Part shown: piece after piece, positions 1 to 13,035 of the stretch
Layout: every line of letters starts with the position of its first letter
How positions within the stretch are numbered: position 1 is the first letter of the stretch
Source of the DNA: Trichopria drosophilae
Taxonomy: Eukaryota; Arthropoda; Insecta; Hymenoptera; Diapriidae
Reading direction: 5' to 3'
Length of the DNA: 64,000 nt
Assembly (NCBI GenBank): GCA_030407085.1
Contig: CM059582.1
Span: 155,396,501-155,460,500 of the forward strand
Made by a program: the position numbers and the translations under genes
Notes under the pieces: model-generated
Databases searched by the model: none
What the model was told of the DNA's origin: nothing
The model's input: only the letters and a program-made list of their open reading frames with translations

Positions 1-1390
1 TGCTCTAATATTAAAAAAGTAATGAATGTTTAAAGTTGGTGGTAGCCGATGACCAACGCAACATGTTCTTCGAGGCCCTGAATAACTTCATTATTTATTG
101 AGATATATATTTTGTTCCATCTTCATTAGATGCAAATAACTTTAACGAACAATTTCTTTTTTTTATTCGTTTCAAAAGAATTGAATATGTTATTAGCGAG
201 TTGAAATAAAGCAACGTTGCCAGCGGACCACGTAGTAATCAGTTTTCTATGCAGAATATAACTACACCGGTAAATGACTCAAACCTAACACAAAATACCC
301 CAATGGAGCAAATGTGTCTCCAAGAGAGTAAAATTTAAGCCTATAGGAATGAAGTTTAACGATTACTCTCTCTTGAACTGTGCAATTGAGTGGAACCTTT
401 GGAGTGCAAGAGATTCTATACACGCGCCAAAGGTGAGTGATTTCACCCAGCACGAGCTAGTCGTAACTTATTCGTACTCATATTGTATACTGTTTTCCAA
501 ATAACTGAGGAAAGTAGAAAATTTCCATTTGCAAACGAAAACAGTTGGCCATTCATATTGCGAAAGACTATTACTTTACGACCACGAGACGCGTTGAGGG
601 TGAGATCGCGCACATGTAAATTAAAAAGCACACGATCACCGATGTCCACAAATCGATTACTTCTGTTGCCACCAGCTCCTTAACTCGGCGTGGTCAATGG
701 TAATCAAAATTAAACTTGGAGGAAATCGGTCTTCAACCATGTGTTTATGAAAGCGAAGCGTGCCCGACCGTATGGCTTCCTTAGAGTTCGGCCTGGCGTC
801 GATCATCTGTACATATCAATACGATAGCGATTTAAATTATAAAACAACATCGATGTTCACTAAAGAATTGACCAGGAGGTCCAAACTAAATTAAAACACG
901 TCGTTTTCAAATTTGTCTCTGGAACTTATCGGCGTCGATATTTGCAGGATAGAAAAATGGCCATTCGCGAGAGACGTGCAAAGACCTCACAATTTACCGC
1001 TTGATACGGAGATTCCAGGACAAGTGTTCCAAAATTGTCCTTGTTTCCATGAAGGCTGAATCCCCCTTACTATGGACTCACTCTTTTGTCTGATTGTCGG
1101 ATGTCGAATTTTGCCACGCATCGTTGTAATTTGTCAAAATTTGCACTGTGTTCCATCATCACCGCGGCAGTCTTTCGATGGTTTCGTTGTATCTTGTACC
1201 TATTTGAAATTATGCGCGTTATTTTACGAATGTGCCATAGTTGGGTGTTGGTCAGTGAGTGTTCCTTTTTCTTTTTTCCATTCATGTGCTAATGATTACT
1301 GATTGTTCGGGCTCAACTGTTGGTAAATATAATGAAGTACAGGGTTAAGGAGTCGAACGAAGGAAGACTTTTACGCCTACTAACATTAAC
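1..1390. other. Left-edge intronic region, no assignable gene
   Basis: This stretch is somewhat richer in GC than the introns around it. It holds several short frames on both strands. The best is a basic 71-codon minus-strand frame with a true ATG at 1283-1285, ending with an AGA|GTGAGT donor-like sequence near 1082. None resembles a known domain. Its position downstream of the LINE remnant makes transposon-derived sequence likely. No Sidestep Ig exon was found here. Confidence 0.4.
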
Positions 1391-2050
1391 TTTAGGGATG
1401 ATGGTTTACTAGCTCCAAGACAGTCGTAAAGTTTTGTGAACATTTAATTTTAGAGATGAAGCATAACGATTCCATGAAAGATTCGCAGCCAGGTAGACAC
1501 AAAGGTCTCGAATTTCGATAATGTGTTGGTTTCATATTATCATTTATCAAAATTAGAGATAGCCGTGTGATGTCAAATGTACCAAGTTTCAATAAAAAAT
1601 GAAAGCTTTGGTTCTCTTCTACTATTAGATAATCGAAATTGCTGCGTCTAATTAATGAATTACTTTATTTCATCCTTAAGATAATCGACCGTCTGGGTGA
1701 CTTGACTGATGTGTGTTGAAAGCTGGATTTGAGTGTCGTCAGCAAATACAATTGTCGACTCGCCGCCGCAATGCTGTCGATGTGCGAATAGCGTATTGAT
1801 GACAATAGCAAACAGTATATAGATCCAAGGCTTGTTCCTTGCGGTAGGCCAGTGATAGTGAAACATTGCTTGGGTTTGATATATGTTCATACCATCCTCT
1901 ATTAAGTTGTGTCTTTCCGGATAGATAAAGAACAGCCAGGTTATGGACATATCCTCGAATATCGGAGATAATAGATTGCATAAAATTAGATTATGATTTA
2001 GCAAGTCTATGGCTTTAGTTTTGTCAAAGAGGTAAAGCATAATGACAAAC
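1390..2050 (-). pseudogene. LINE (non-LTR retrotransposon) reverse-transcriptase remnant
   Basis: On the minus strand, 1660-2040 reads through a reverse-transcriptase-like series: DKTKAIDLLNHNLIL (counterpart of the SKAFD.v.H..LL block), a garbled PQGS..GP..F.I.IN region (RNKPWIYILFAIVINTL), then FADDTQI, the catalytic YADD-type motif. Further along, at about 1419-1478, a different frame reads WNRYASSLKLNVHKT, the WA..N.LKLN..KT block that follows the palm in LINEs. Frames shift between blocks and stops intervene, so the copy is dead and internally deleted. The clade (Jockey/CR1-like) is not settled. Confidence 0.75.
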
Positions 2051-2795
2051 TCAGTCTCTATTCTACGACGTGTATCTGTTTGTTTAAGTAAAGCGGACTG
2101 AATACTGTAGAGTTTCTACAGACTAAATTGACTAGAATGAAGAAACTTATTCATGTCTAAGTTAGATATTAACTCCTTGTTGTTAATACATCTAAGCATT
2201 TGAAAATGTGTGTTAGTGTGGCTATTGGATGAGTATCACAATTAATAACATAGGATTTGCTGCTTTATTTATATATAAAGACAGCCAATATTCTTTGGCG
2301 GTGAATATGTTGCTGGCCAATTTGTTGTATAGGTACATTTTTCAACCTATTATTCTTCTATTCCTAACTAATAAAATCTTTGTACATCGCTGATTATAAT
2401 TGTATTTCATCTAACGGGAAGAACTGGGTTTTAAAATAATAAGAAACATAATAAAAATAATAACAATATGGCACTCAACATGGTTCTCATATCATAAATA
2501 CCAGATATTTTGTTTAAATGTGCAGGTTTTTTAGAGAATATGTAACACATGTAATAACTAACAATTTTAATACAGGTTACACCAAATTTGAAATAAAATT
2601 TACGCTTCTAATATTTAATGTATTAACGTACGATTAGTTTCCCGACGGAGAATTGTAATTTTAGTCGTAATTTAATCTAGCAAATTAAAATTCTTCATTT
2701 CTTTTTAGGTTGCATAACAGTGAGAGAATTTTCTTTGCGGTCGTCCTATCTAACTCTCTGAAAGTTGGTAAGCTTTTCTTCAATTTTATACTCAC

Positions 2796-2937
2796 AGTGA
2801 ACTTTCAACTTCCATTTATCCTCAATGGCAGCTTCTGGCAAATGTTTGTTCTCCGCTCTACATATTAGATATTTTTCGTCATCATCCACGCTTGGGACCC
2901 ATTCAAGAATGCTACTACTCGTACCATTTTTCTGAAA
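2796..2937 (-). CDS. Sidestep-family receptor, internal exon C (end of Ig domain)
   Basis: This minus-strand exon completes the Ig domain begun in exon B. It enters in phase 0 and reads (FQ)KNGTSSSILEW, a linker rich in Asp, then EKYLICRAEN with the F-strand cysteine, and ends AIEDKWKLKVH before donor GTGAGTAT starting at 2795 (phase 1 out). The ending IED.WKL.VH and the motif CRAEN..LP..AIED are typical of Sidestep-family Ig domains. K-N-G-T contains a possible N-glycosylation sequon. Two acceptors lie six bases apart (CAG at 2938-2940 and CAG at 2932-2934), so the exon may start at 2937 or at 2931, which would add or omit Phe-Gln. The next exon was not found in 1-2795, so it probably lies outside the window. 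Confidence 0.88.
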
Positions 2938-5900
2938 CTGATAAATAAATTTCCTATAAGTACACGATTAAGCCTTTATTCATATAAATGTTTATTATAA
3001 TTTTACGTAAATAAAGTGAAACTTAATTATATATTCCTGGACAATTTTGTTTATTATTATTCCTAATAATTAATATGCCTTAATGTTATATTTAATTATA
3101 TTTTATGACAAAATGAAGGCTTTACTAAATTATGCTTTTAATAAAAACCCCAGCTTCTCATTTTAATAACAGGTCTGTTATAAGGAAGATTCTAAGTGCC
3201 CTTCTTTACTACCTAATTACAAATTTAACACAAATTACATCGCTTGTAACTAATGCAGTGAAGATATTATCCGAATAAAAAATTGATCCTTTGATAAAAT
3301 TTGGCTGAAAGCGAATGAATGTAAAAAGATAACTTTTTAGAAATATTTTAGGATGTAATATTTTCAGAATTAATTGGTATTAGATTAAAATTGCACACAA
3401 ATGAGGTTAGTTTTAGATATATATTTCATATATACACGCAATTGTTGCGGTACTGCATGGATTCAAATAGTATCAGATATCGACCAGAATAGGATCACTT
3501 TCTTATCGAAATAAAATCAAATTCAAAATGATTCAAAATGGACCGAAAACGTTGCATTATTTAACGCATTTAGTTTTGAAACGTTCTACATTTTGCTCCA
3601 TTATGGACAGAATATTGTCCAAATATATTCTGTCATCTGAAATTTTTAAATGTTTTATATTATTATAGGGCAAACTACTTCTTTTAATAATAGCATCTGG
3701 TATTTGAAATTTTCAAGCTGGACGTATGCAAATTGACAATCGCCTGGTGCAAACGCCTGCACAATAATTCTACGACCTAGGCTTAAATTCCAACTGAACC
3801 AACAAAGACATCGACAAATAAGAGCACATTGAAAATTGGAACCTTTTCTTAAAACTAAAATAGAACAACCGAAATTCGACAACCACTGCTATTATACTAC
3901 ACTAATCAATGCAGGTTAGTTGAGGGGATATTACATTTGTACTGAATTGAATTAATTATTGCAGTTTTCTAAATAATTATGTTTTTATATTAAAACCATT
4001 ACATCAAACGTGTGAGGAGGAATAGTACATGAAAGAGCTATGATTTTCAACAAAAATTACACAGATTCTTTTCATGTAATTTCATAAACGTGTTTGAAAA
4101 ACATCGTTATGTTTGCGCCATGGAAGTAGTATAAATATTAAATGAAATTTCTTCGGACCGTCTATAATCCCGTGATATAGCTTGGCAAGATTTGAATTGC
4201 GGCGTTTTTAGAGCCGTAAAGGCAGACATAGCTACTGAGCCGTCACGAGAAAAAATGCAGTGAAATGAACAAATTTAATTGCCCGCGAGCCTTTGACGCT
4301 GTTATAAAAGCTCGTTTCCTTCAGTAGACTAAGCAAGCAAAAGTGTGCTTTTTAAACACATTCTTATAGAAATTATATTACTTTAAATAGATGAATGTTT
4401 ATTCATTTTCACTGACAAGTAATCAAATGCATTATAACGTACATGAAAATAATACTTCGGTTTTTACTGCCTGTAAGCTGACTTCCTAGTTTGTAGCATA
4501 TTTTGGTTGTTTTAATTAGAAAAAAAGCCATAAAGAAATATTACCAAATTATCGATACGGATGACATCGTAAACCCTGCCACGTATTCTCTTGTGCATAA
4601 ATTAAAATAATAAATAAAGCATTTATGAACGTTAAAAGGAAGGTTACGAATATTTTAAATTTTGACTTTTAAGAATACTTTAATTAAGAAATATAATACT
4701 TACAAGTTAACTCGAAGTTAATTGGTTTTAATACATAATTTTGTAAATACTGACGTATGTGGTCAATCTATGTATTACTTTGTACAACATTGATATCCAA
4801 CTTAATAAGGAGATTAATTAAACAAACATTTGTTGATTAAACAAACATAATCCAATTGTGTAATTTACTATTTGGCATTGCAATCATAGCAACATTTTCA
4901 GACAAAGTAATTATATAACACCTATATTCCTTTACTAAGAAATTCGGTTATATAATTAAACAAAATTAAATACAAATTTATTTCGATAACTAACCCGAAT
5001 AAGTTTGAAAACGAGAATGAACGGAAATTGTTATTTTCCTTACGCGATTTGTAGGAACATTTTTTAGTATTTCTTATGAACAAACTAAAGCAGTATTATC
5101 GACAAAAATTACTGGTTTCAAAATTTGTAAATTTGCCAGATGGAACATTAGACATGAATGAAGGTTGTTTACCATTGTATTATTATAGGATCTTATACAA
5201 ACTGGGTGTACGGACTAACGTCTCCGTTTAGTTACGAGAACACGAAATCAAGTCTACTATTACCGGGCTCTGAGAACACAACATATATGAGTAGTTACTA
5301 ATACTATCAGTTCCTGTCCTTCATTATATTGAATTGCATTGACTATCTTCACATTGAATTGCATAGCCCAAATAATAGTGCTCACAGCAACCGTACCGTT
5401 TGAGAAGATATCTTACAAATTATGTTAATATGGAATAATATCCTATAAGTTATATTATCCGAAGAAATACCTTTTAGATCGGTTCACTTCTGTAAATATG
5501 TTGATAAACTGCGACGAAATTGAGGTAATAATATATTCTGTAATTAATAATTAATCATTTTTTTTGGGACTGAAATTTTGTACATTAATATTAACTGCAT
5601 TGTTTTACTAAGCATTTATTTTAAATTATATTTTCTCAAAAGACTTAAAAATTTCGACCAATACAAATTTTATTACGTGAATATTAACGAATAGTTTGGT
5701 CTAATTAAATTATTAAACAATTTTCTATAATGACTCCAGCAATGCTGATCGTGATAAATTTAAAATTGCATTCCATTATTAAGTTGCATCCAGCTAATAT
5801 ATCAACCCACGACACGCATTCTAACGATGACGATGAAAAAGTTTATCAATTAAAATACCTTACGTATTTTTTTAAAACCTTGATTAATAAAAATAGTCAT

Positions 5901-8900
5901 TCGTTACTAGTATCTGGATTAATATTTAGTTATCCTAAACTACGAAACAGACGTTGCAAAAGTATTACAATTTGAAACTATTTACTCACTAAATTTGGAT
6001 ACAAGTATACTGCAAGAATATTACTCCCATTTGCGTAATATTCATTTCTATGCAAATGTATACATCAGCGAGCGTCTAAATTGTAGAAATACTATAAGTG
6101 GCTAGAAATGCCGACTTTATTTATTTCCTGTTTATGTTTAAAATGTATATCATCTTTATTGCTAATGAAACTAGTTATAATCATTTACATTATTAGATCA
6201 AAAGTAATAACAATAAGTTTTAGAAAATGCCGGCATTATCACAGAAATGGGCTAGCATTAAAACGATTCGAAAATTTATGTAATATTTAGTAGGTCGTTT
6301 GCGTTAAATTACTTTGCGATATTTTGCTTTTGTAGAACCCGGTGCACTAAAAGTAAAATCGATAAGGCACGAAGTAGGAGAGCTGCGGTATACGCCCAAT
6401 TAATGAAATTTACAATTTGCATTCCATTTTACGACCTTAATGCGTCGGATGCTTATCCGTGCCTCAGAATTTACATTAGTCTTCCGTGGACCTCAGCTAA
6501 TTCACTATTTTCGTGTATCAAATTACTACTAAGTGTTCCGATATGTATTGTTATGATTGTATTTATCTTAATTTTTGTAATATTGATGAAATGCGTTGCT
6601 ATTCAGCAACAACAAAATGAGCAGTTTACGTAACATTATTTATTCAACATTTAAAAGCTTAATTTCGCGAGTAGAAGTGAAATATAAACTTGATCTAAAT
6701 GAAGTAAAAGAAGAATGCGATGTGAAAAAGTTTTTCCCAAGTTTCAAAAAATGTTGTATGTGTGTCTAGAGTTCTTGTTGGGGAAATGCAGTTAACTCCA
6801 TTTGTATGTTTCTGGTCTTATTATCAGGTTTTATATATATAACACATTAAAAATAATTACACATTAATTAACAAAACCGTTTGTCGTATTCGTTCCTATG
6901 GAAGCTAATAATAGAAATTAAAGCCAAGCTTTGAGCGGGTCACACTACTTTATGCGTGATTAAGATTTCTCTAAGTATTTTGTGGTCTGCTTCCTACACT
7001 TACGTAGTATGTATACTGGTATAATCCTTGAAATCAATGTATTTTACGCAGGGATTAAATACTTAAACCTTTCTCGTGTTTATAGAAATAGTATATAAAT
7101 AATTGGGTGTATTTTCATATATATCGTACGAATGTAAGTTCACATGTATGATAATATTTGCAAATACAGAATTCACGATAGCTGAATAATTATGAGGTAG
7201 TTGAAGTTCCATATTCAATTTAACTTATTTATAATATACTGTGAAACTTTTGCGTAATTTATTTGCATATTTATAAATGAAAATAAGGAGTATTTTCAAG
7301 ATAGTATATATGGCAAAGAAAAGCCGACAATTTTAAAAGCTCTTTTATATTATTTATAATTTTAGTATAAACGTCGACACACCGAGAAAAGACTTTAAGA
7401 ACTCTATAAGATAATATATGGAAAATCTGTTCATAAAAGTTTATCGATACTGTTTTTACCTACGTAAGTTTTCTCGATAACTTTTTGACTGTATTGATCT
7501 TGTACGTAATGTAATAAAGGGGTGAATGTAAACAAAAATGAGATTAGAATTCTCTTTCGTACTATAAGAAGAGAAAATGTTTCTTTTTAACATCTGTTTT
7601 TTTTATACTATTATACTATATTATTTATTTATGGTTATACTAATATATTATTATATTATACTAATTTTCTGTGTGTTGCTGATGAGTTAGACATATTAAT
7701 ATAGCCTAAAGATGTTTGTGGTTTTTACGAAATGTGATATGAGTTTTATAATTAATCTTCCATATTTTCACAATTTTGTAATGCATGTATCATTTTTATA
7801 TTCTTTCAAGGTACTAAAAAAGTACAATATATAGAAAAGTTCACTAACGTCGACAAAATTGAACAAAACTATAGTTGAAGCTCAATTATAAACTAACCCC
7901 GATATTTTGTTTCATTTATGCGGTTCTAAATAAAAAAAATGTTGCTATCAAGCGTGACTTAGTGTATCGCAAATATCGTATATTTGTTAGATATAAAGAA
8001 AAAAATCACATTCTACACGTAAACAATTAAATAGTTGGAACTATTAACTACATAGTGGAATAAGAGAAGCCATGGTTTTTAGTTCATTTTACTGCGTAAA
8101 GAGGGGCCGCGACAAATGTGGTACACATCCCTAATATTTAAATAGTAAAACCAAATAAAAAATGTATGTACTTTTAGACCAACTATTTATTTTTTCGTAT
8201 ATGTAGGTACAAATAAAACAACAAAATTATTTGTAAAACTATTTTTTTTACTGAATGTCAATTACTTTAAATAGATCGTGACTCGCGTATTTTACATTCC
8301 GTTTTGTGCAATTGACATTCTACATTTCGTAATTTCCACATTGTAATGTCTAAGACATTATATTATGAAATATGCAAGAATGTACGTAACAAATATTTAT
8401 TTGAAGGAATTTGAGAAATTCACTTACTGCAGACAGCTCATAGTAAGTACGCGTTTCTTTCTTGACAATAATAATAATAATAAAAGAACAATCACTGTCA
8501 TATGGATGTTTTTAAATCGAGAAATTTTTAGTAATAATTACGACAACAGTTAGCGTTTTGAGCATTTACGATGTTTTCGTTTTTGACGTCAATAAAATAT
8601 TTATTAGACGATTCATATTATTTTAACATTTTTTAAATTATTGTAATTTCGTTGAATTTTTGTACTTTTTTAATAACTATATTACAAATTTATTCAAAAC
8701 GTGTTTGCAGATATAACTCCTTTGTACAATATTGTCCTACTCTAAGTCATAGGCTCGAGTGCCTTTTGACATAAAATTAATTATGTTTTTATGTTACTCA
8801 ATTTTATAATATTTCTTTTTTAAATAATGCTAAACTTCTTCAATTTCGATTATTTCAAAGTTGTGGCGCTCGGCAGTGTTCTTACGCGGTTGGAACTTTC

Positions 8901-9154
8901 ATAAAAAACAATAAGAACGATAAATTTTAGTTCAGAATTTGGCGGAAATAGAAAGCATGGCGAGACGACAGTCGAGAAACTTCTTACCAAAAGTTGGTTT
9001 TAGTGGTGGATATACATATATATATGTGTATTGGTTCAACAATATAAAATTGAACATTAACTCTACGTGTTTAAGTATTTCATATTCACTATTAGTATTT
9101 TTACCGTAAATTGGTGATCAAGTATAATCTAATTAAAGACTTAATTACACTTAC
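2938..9154 (-). other. Intron between exons B and C
   Basis: This is about 6.2 kb of AT-rich intron of the Sidestep-family gene, bounded by donor GTAAGTGT at the 9154 end and the CAG acceptors at 2932-2940. Short plus-strand frames occur at 5730-5975 and 6403-6633; the latter has a true ATG and a hydrophobic stretch near its C-terminus, but no recognisable family. I see no transposon termini, RNA gene or conserved motif in the stretch. An AT-rich low-complexity patch occupies about 7590-7670. Confidence 0.7.
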
Positions 9155-9306
9155 TTCTTTAGAAGACATTTTTAACTGCTTCGATCCTTTCCACCAAGTT
9201 ATAAATGCAAATGGTCTAGATCCTGAACTTCGGCATTCGATTTCGTAAGTCTTCCCTGCAGAGACGATTCGTTCTTTTCGAACGATGTCTACACTTAAGG
9301 GTTTCA
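9155..9306 (-). CDS. Sidestep-family receptor, internal exon B (first half of next Ig domain)
   Basis: This 152-nt minus-strand exon has acceptor TTTTTTCACAG ending at 9307 and donor GTAAGTGT starting at 9154. Its first two bases complete the codon left open by exon A (A + TG), and it ends in phase 0. It encodes KPLSVDIV, then the B-strand cysteine in YEIECRSSG, then SRPFAFITWWKG with the core tryptophan. The motif PLSV..I followed by SAGK.YE..C.SSGSRP...ITWWK is a hallmark of the Ig domain after exon A's domain in the Sidestep family, so the order of exons A and B is as expected. The disulfide partner is on exon C. The intron from exon A to exon B is about 18.6 kb. Confidence 0.9.
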
Positions 9307-9786
9307 CTGTGAAAAAATCGTTTCATGTTAATTCAATTATAAATAATATTGGTGTTATTTTTACAAACATATTAACTGAATACTTATTTATCAAGCTTAA
9401 GTAATGTTGTTTAATTTAATGATATAAAATGCTCAATTAAATTTATAACAGAAATAGGATTAACTATTATATAGATAAAAACCAATGTTCACGTTTTAAA
9501 ATACATACATTTTTGTCCTTTAAATAGATATTTTGAACAATAGACCGCATATAAAATAATAGTCCGATAATTTTTTATGTAGCAGAATCATCCGAAACTG
9601 TCTATAAAGATGATAATGACGAAACCAACGTTGAAGTGTGCATTACAGGACCACAGTGTCAATTAAGGTATACACTTGATATAATTCGTTTCAGGAGGCT
9701 CTTCATTCAAAGGCTAATTTCGGTTGATTTTATGATGTACAAATTTACTAGTCTACATTTTTGCAAACAGTATATTATTTTTAAAT

Positions 9787-9791
9787 CTCAA
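9787..9791. repeat. Target-site duplication, left copy (CTCAA)
   Basis: The five bases CTCAA immediately before the LTR are repeated exactly right after it (10229-10233). A 5-bp duplication is the usual footprint of Gypsy- or BEL/Pao-type integrases. Confidence 0.85.
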
Positions 9792-10228
9792 TGTTACGGA
9801 CAGAATCGATGTTTTATCAACTGCGGTACCCGGCGTAGGTTTTTTCCGACTAAGGTGGTTTTCCCTACGCCATTGCACACCCGAATGGGGGTACCTCTCA
9901 AAATGATGCTGGCCTGTTAGGTAATTATGTAAAAGGCCCTTCGAAATGGTGACGATCTCGATACAATTATTTGTAATTCGAATAGTATGATATCGATATG
10001 TAATATGACGTCGTAGTCTATTTAAATGTTCGAAAGTTTGAAAAATCGAACTAAGATAGAAAAAAAGTGGCGATCGGGTTCAGAGAGAACGTTCCGGAAC
10101 GTAAGAGGGTTAGGAATTCCGCGTCGCGATCGGATCGTCACCGGTTGATCGCAATAAATTGATACGTTTTTTATTCGGCCGATCAAATTGCGCGTTTTAT
10201 TTAGAAGTCCTTCCACCAGTCGTTTACA
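9792..10228 (+). mobile_element. Solo LTR of a Gypsy- or BEL/Pao-like retrotransposon
   Basis: This 437-bp element begins TGTTACGGACAGAATCG and ends CGTTTACA, so it has the TG...CA termini of an LTR, and it is bracketed by the direct repeat CTCAA. Only one LTR is present and there is no internal coding region: a solo LTR left by recombination between the two ends of a former retrotransposon. An AATAAA polyadenylation-type signal lies near 10152. A second full copy lies in the opposite orientation at 47414-47846, with fragments at about 54112-54312 and 58950-59035. The superfamily cannot be settled from the LTR alone. Confidence 0.88.
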
Positions 10229-10233
10229 CTCAA
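10229..10233. repeat. Target-site duplication, right copy (CTCAA)
   Basis: Exact repeat of 9787-9791, directly abutting the CA terminus of the solo LTR. Confidence 0.85.
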
Positions 10234-10579
10234 TAATTTTTTTTTATTTAAAGCTTTTAAATCAGTTACAGGAATCTCAATAATTGATAACTTATATTCA
10301 GTAAATGTAAATATCCAAAAGTATAAACGTATACCTTATTATGAACATGAATGGTACATTTATGCAAAATTACATTATTATTATGTCAAAATGTATATGC
10401 ATGAGTCATCAAAATTTATATTTTCGTTGAAAAATTTCAATAGCCACGAAGGTGATATCACTGTACATTTTGTACCATCTTTTTGTAATTATTTTATATC
10501 TGATAAAAAATAGTAACCAAACGGAGATTCCATTCACCGAGACCATTCGATTACACTGGTCAAAAATTGAAGCAATTTA

Positions 10580-11150
10580 ATCTTTCGGACATGAAAATAG
10601 CTAACGTTTATCAATTTTGGGTCGCTGAATCCGAATTCGATAATAAAAAAATTTGATTAGCTCTTGTTTCCAAGATATATGGGGTGAAAGTTCGAAAAAA
10701 CGTCGTGTTTTAGTTTGAGGAGGCATAACTTTTGACGGAGACGAGGTAAGGATCAGTAATGGCATAAAATAATCCTTGTAACTTCGATTTTACGGGGGAA
10801 AAATGTAACACAATTAAAAAAAAACTTTGTCTTGAATGGTCATTTTTCTGTATGCATGAAATATCGGTCTGACCGTGTACGGTTGTAACTACTGCATCTA
10901 TTGTGCTTTAAATTGAAATATCAGGCGAGCGGGAACTTTTGCGGTTCATATATTTGTGATGAACCGGTTTTAGTGAAATTTGGTATACAAGGATTTTTGG
11001 GGATCGCTGCAATTCTACGGGATTCCAAACGTTTTTTTGAACTTTTACACATATATCTTGGAAACAAGAGCTACTCAACAATTTTTATTATCGGATTCGG
11101 ATTCAGCGACCTAAAATTGACGGAGTTTAGCTATTTTCATCTCCGAAAGA
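10580..11150. mobile_element. Palindromic (foldback) repeat element, non-autonomous
   Basis: The segment around 10582-10703 (reading GAAAATAGCTAACG, then GGTCGCTGAATCCGA, then TAGCTCTTGTTTCCAAGATA) reappears inverted at about 11027-11147, with moderate divergence. Arms of roughly 120 bp flank an interior of roughly 320 bp. True termini and target duplication could not be fixed. A 139-codon plus-strand frame (10901-11320) runs across the interior and the right arm; it resembles no protein family and is treated as a by-product. A short stretch at about 27325-27350 (TAGCTCTTGTTTCCA) may be a scrap of the same family. Confidence 0.65.
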
Positions 11151-13035
11151 ATTTCACAAGCAGGAACTTTGGAAAAGATAAAAATATTCGCAAACATATT
11201 CCATCTTTGTTCTTCATCAGGCATTTGTATGAAGTACACCACTCTCATTTAAAAAGAGCTAAAACATTGATACATTTTTTTTCACCTACAATTTGGAAGA
11301 ATAAAAATGCATACATTTAAGAAAAATCATTAAAATCCAACTTCACAAGTATTTGTTTACGATTTTTGTTGGGGTCTTAATATTGATCAAGTTCATATCA
11401 CTTAAGTGTATTCAAATAAAAGATTATGGTGACTTAACATGATATGATCCATAGACATAATAATTTATACATGTAACTTTAAAATTGCACTCGTAAGTCT
11501 TTATGTAATCGCTCCTACGCCTGGCTTTAGACGTCAGTTACAAGTGATAATTCTCGATTATGGAAGAGGACGTTAGAATAAAAAACGAATTTTTGGAGTA
11601 ATGAATTACCCTTAACAGCTTGGCTAATATGCAAAGACTCATAACATTAATCTTACATGCAACGGTTAACGAAGCTAAGTCTTTTTAAGTTTCGTTTCCT
11701 GATTAAAAACTGCCGTAGCAGAACTTTCATGTCGGTGTCGCCGTTTGAAGGTCTCTTTGCAATAGCAGCAGCGTCCTTAGTTAGTGCGTGCTGCCAAGCG
11801 AATGTACCATCTTACGACTTCGTGGGACATAATTTAATTTAAACTTGCCGGCCCCACCGAGAACTCTTACGGCGGAATTCCGCCGGGTGGCGCGACGCCG
11901 CGGAGGCAACCGAGTAGCACAGCCGACGAAATGGTTATAGACATACATATTAATATGCTGCTAGGAATTATTTACTTTCCTAGATATAGAGCCTCACTCT
12001 GTCAATATAGTTCCTTCGTAAATATGCAGTACAGTAGACAACATTTATGAAATTTAATATATTGGATCCTAGAAGAATGAGTAATAAAAATATGTTTTTG
12101 AATTTATAAACGTGTTAGTCATATCTTTGTTTGGAATGCTCTTTACTCATTAATGTAGAAAAAGTTTTGGTTAAACAGTTAGTAAACAGTAAAAAAACGA
12201 AATATGAATTTGATATTTCAGCCATGATGTTAACATATTTAAAAATACTTATAAAAAATGATAATGATAAAAGTGCTTCATCTTAATTTGCAAAAATTTG
12301 AGCCCGGAAAATCTTATGTAGAAGTTGTAAAGCTAAAAAACGTAGTTTACAAATTTGAATTCAGGATTATTTTCAATGTGGTTTAAATCGAATAAAAAAC
12401 ATCGATCAAAATATTTTTTTATATTTACTAAATTTTGCGAGATGAGCTTCCACGAAGCTTAAAAACAGGAAGTTTTTCATTTTTGGATTATTGTCTGTGA
12501 GGCTTATGGTGGTTTGAAAATAAATAAAACAAATCAAAATTATCTACGAAGGGCTTCTCACAAATAAGAACACATTCCGTTTTATTCAATTTTGTTGTTA
12601 TTGTTTATAAAATTGCTTGCTAATTTCAAATATTTAGACTGTTATATTGACAAGCTACAAGTAATATTTTTGTTCGCAGTTAATATGAGTAGATGAAACT
12701 TTTTTAACGTCCCACATTGATTTTAAAACCATAGTGAACAGACTGCATAGCCTTTTCTCACCTAATCGCATGATATATTTCATACAAAATTGGTATACAT
12801 GAAATCCACAAAGTTGCTATATGATATTTTTATAATCTCTCAAATCAATAACTTCTAGAAATTACCTTTCTAAAATTATTAAATATTTCTATACTTCACT
12901 AAATCTATATGTTTTATGCTGCGTTCAAAAAATTTCCGTTAAATGCCGAGAGTAGTCGGATTATGCCCAAGTAGTTGCTTCTGACTATAATATTCACTAA
13001 ACCCAAATAAACTGGTGATATATATATGATATATA
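11150..13035. other. Intronic sequence, otherwise featureless
   Basis: Apart from the GC-rich patch at 11833-11940, this AT-rich stretch of the exon A to exon B intron shows no gene, RNA or transposon end that I can support. A 61-codon plus-strand frame at 11657-11842 runs into the GC patch and has no family resemblance. Confidence 0.5.
11833..11940. other. Isolated GC-rich patch with palindrome
   Basis: About 100 bp of clearly GC-rich sequence sits inside AT-rich intron. It contains a perfect 14-bp palindrome GGCGGAATTCCGCC at 11871-11884 and then GGCG..CGCC inverted pairs. No gene, transposon terminus or rRNA segment was recognised. Confidence 0.5.

Noticed and set aside
443..649. Minus-strand frame containing GDRVLFNLHVRD as an integrase C-terminus
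   Set aside because: The resemblance is limited to one short block without the flanking motifs.
1660..2040. 126-codon minus-strand frame as a real gene
   Set aside because: Its motifs are those of a LINE reverse transcriptase with parts missing, so it is a transposon relic.
10901..11320. 139-codon plus-strand frame
   Set aside because: It runs through the interior and right arm of a palindromic repeat and resembles no protein; it is best seen as a by-product of the repeat.
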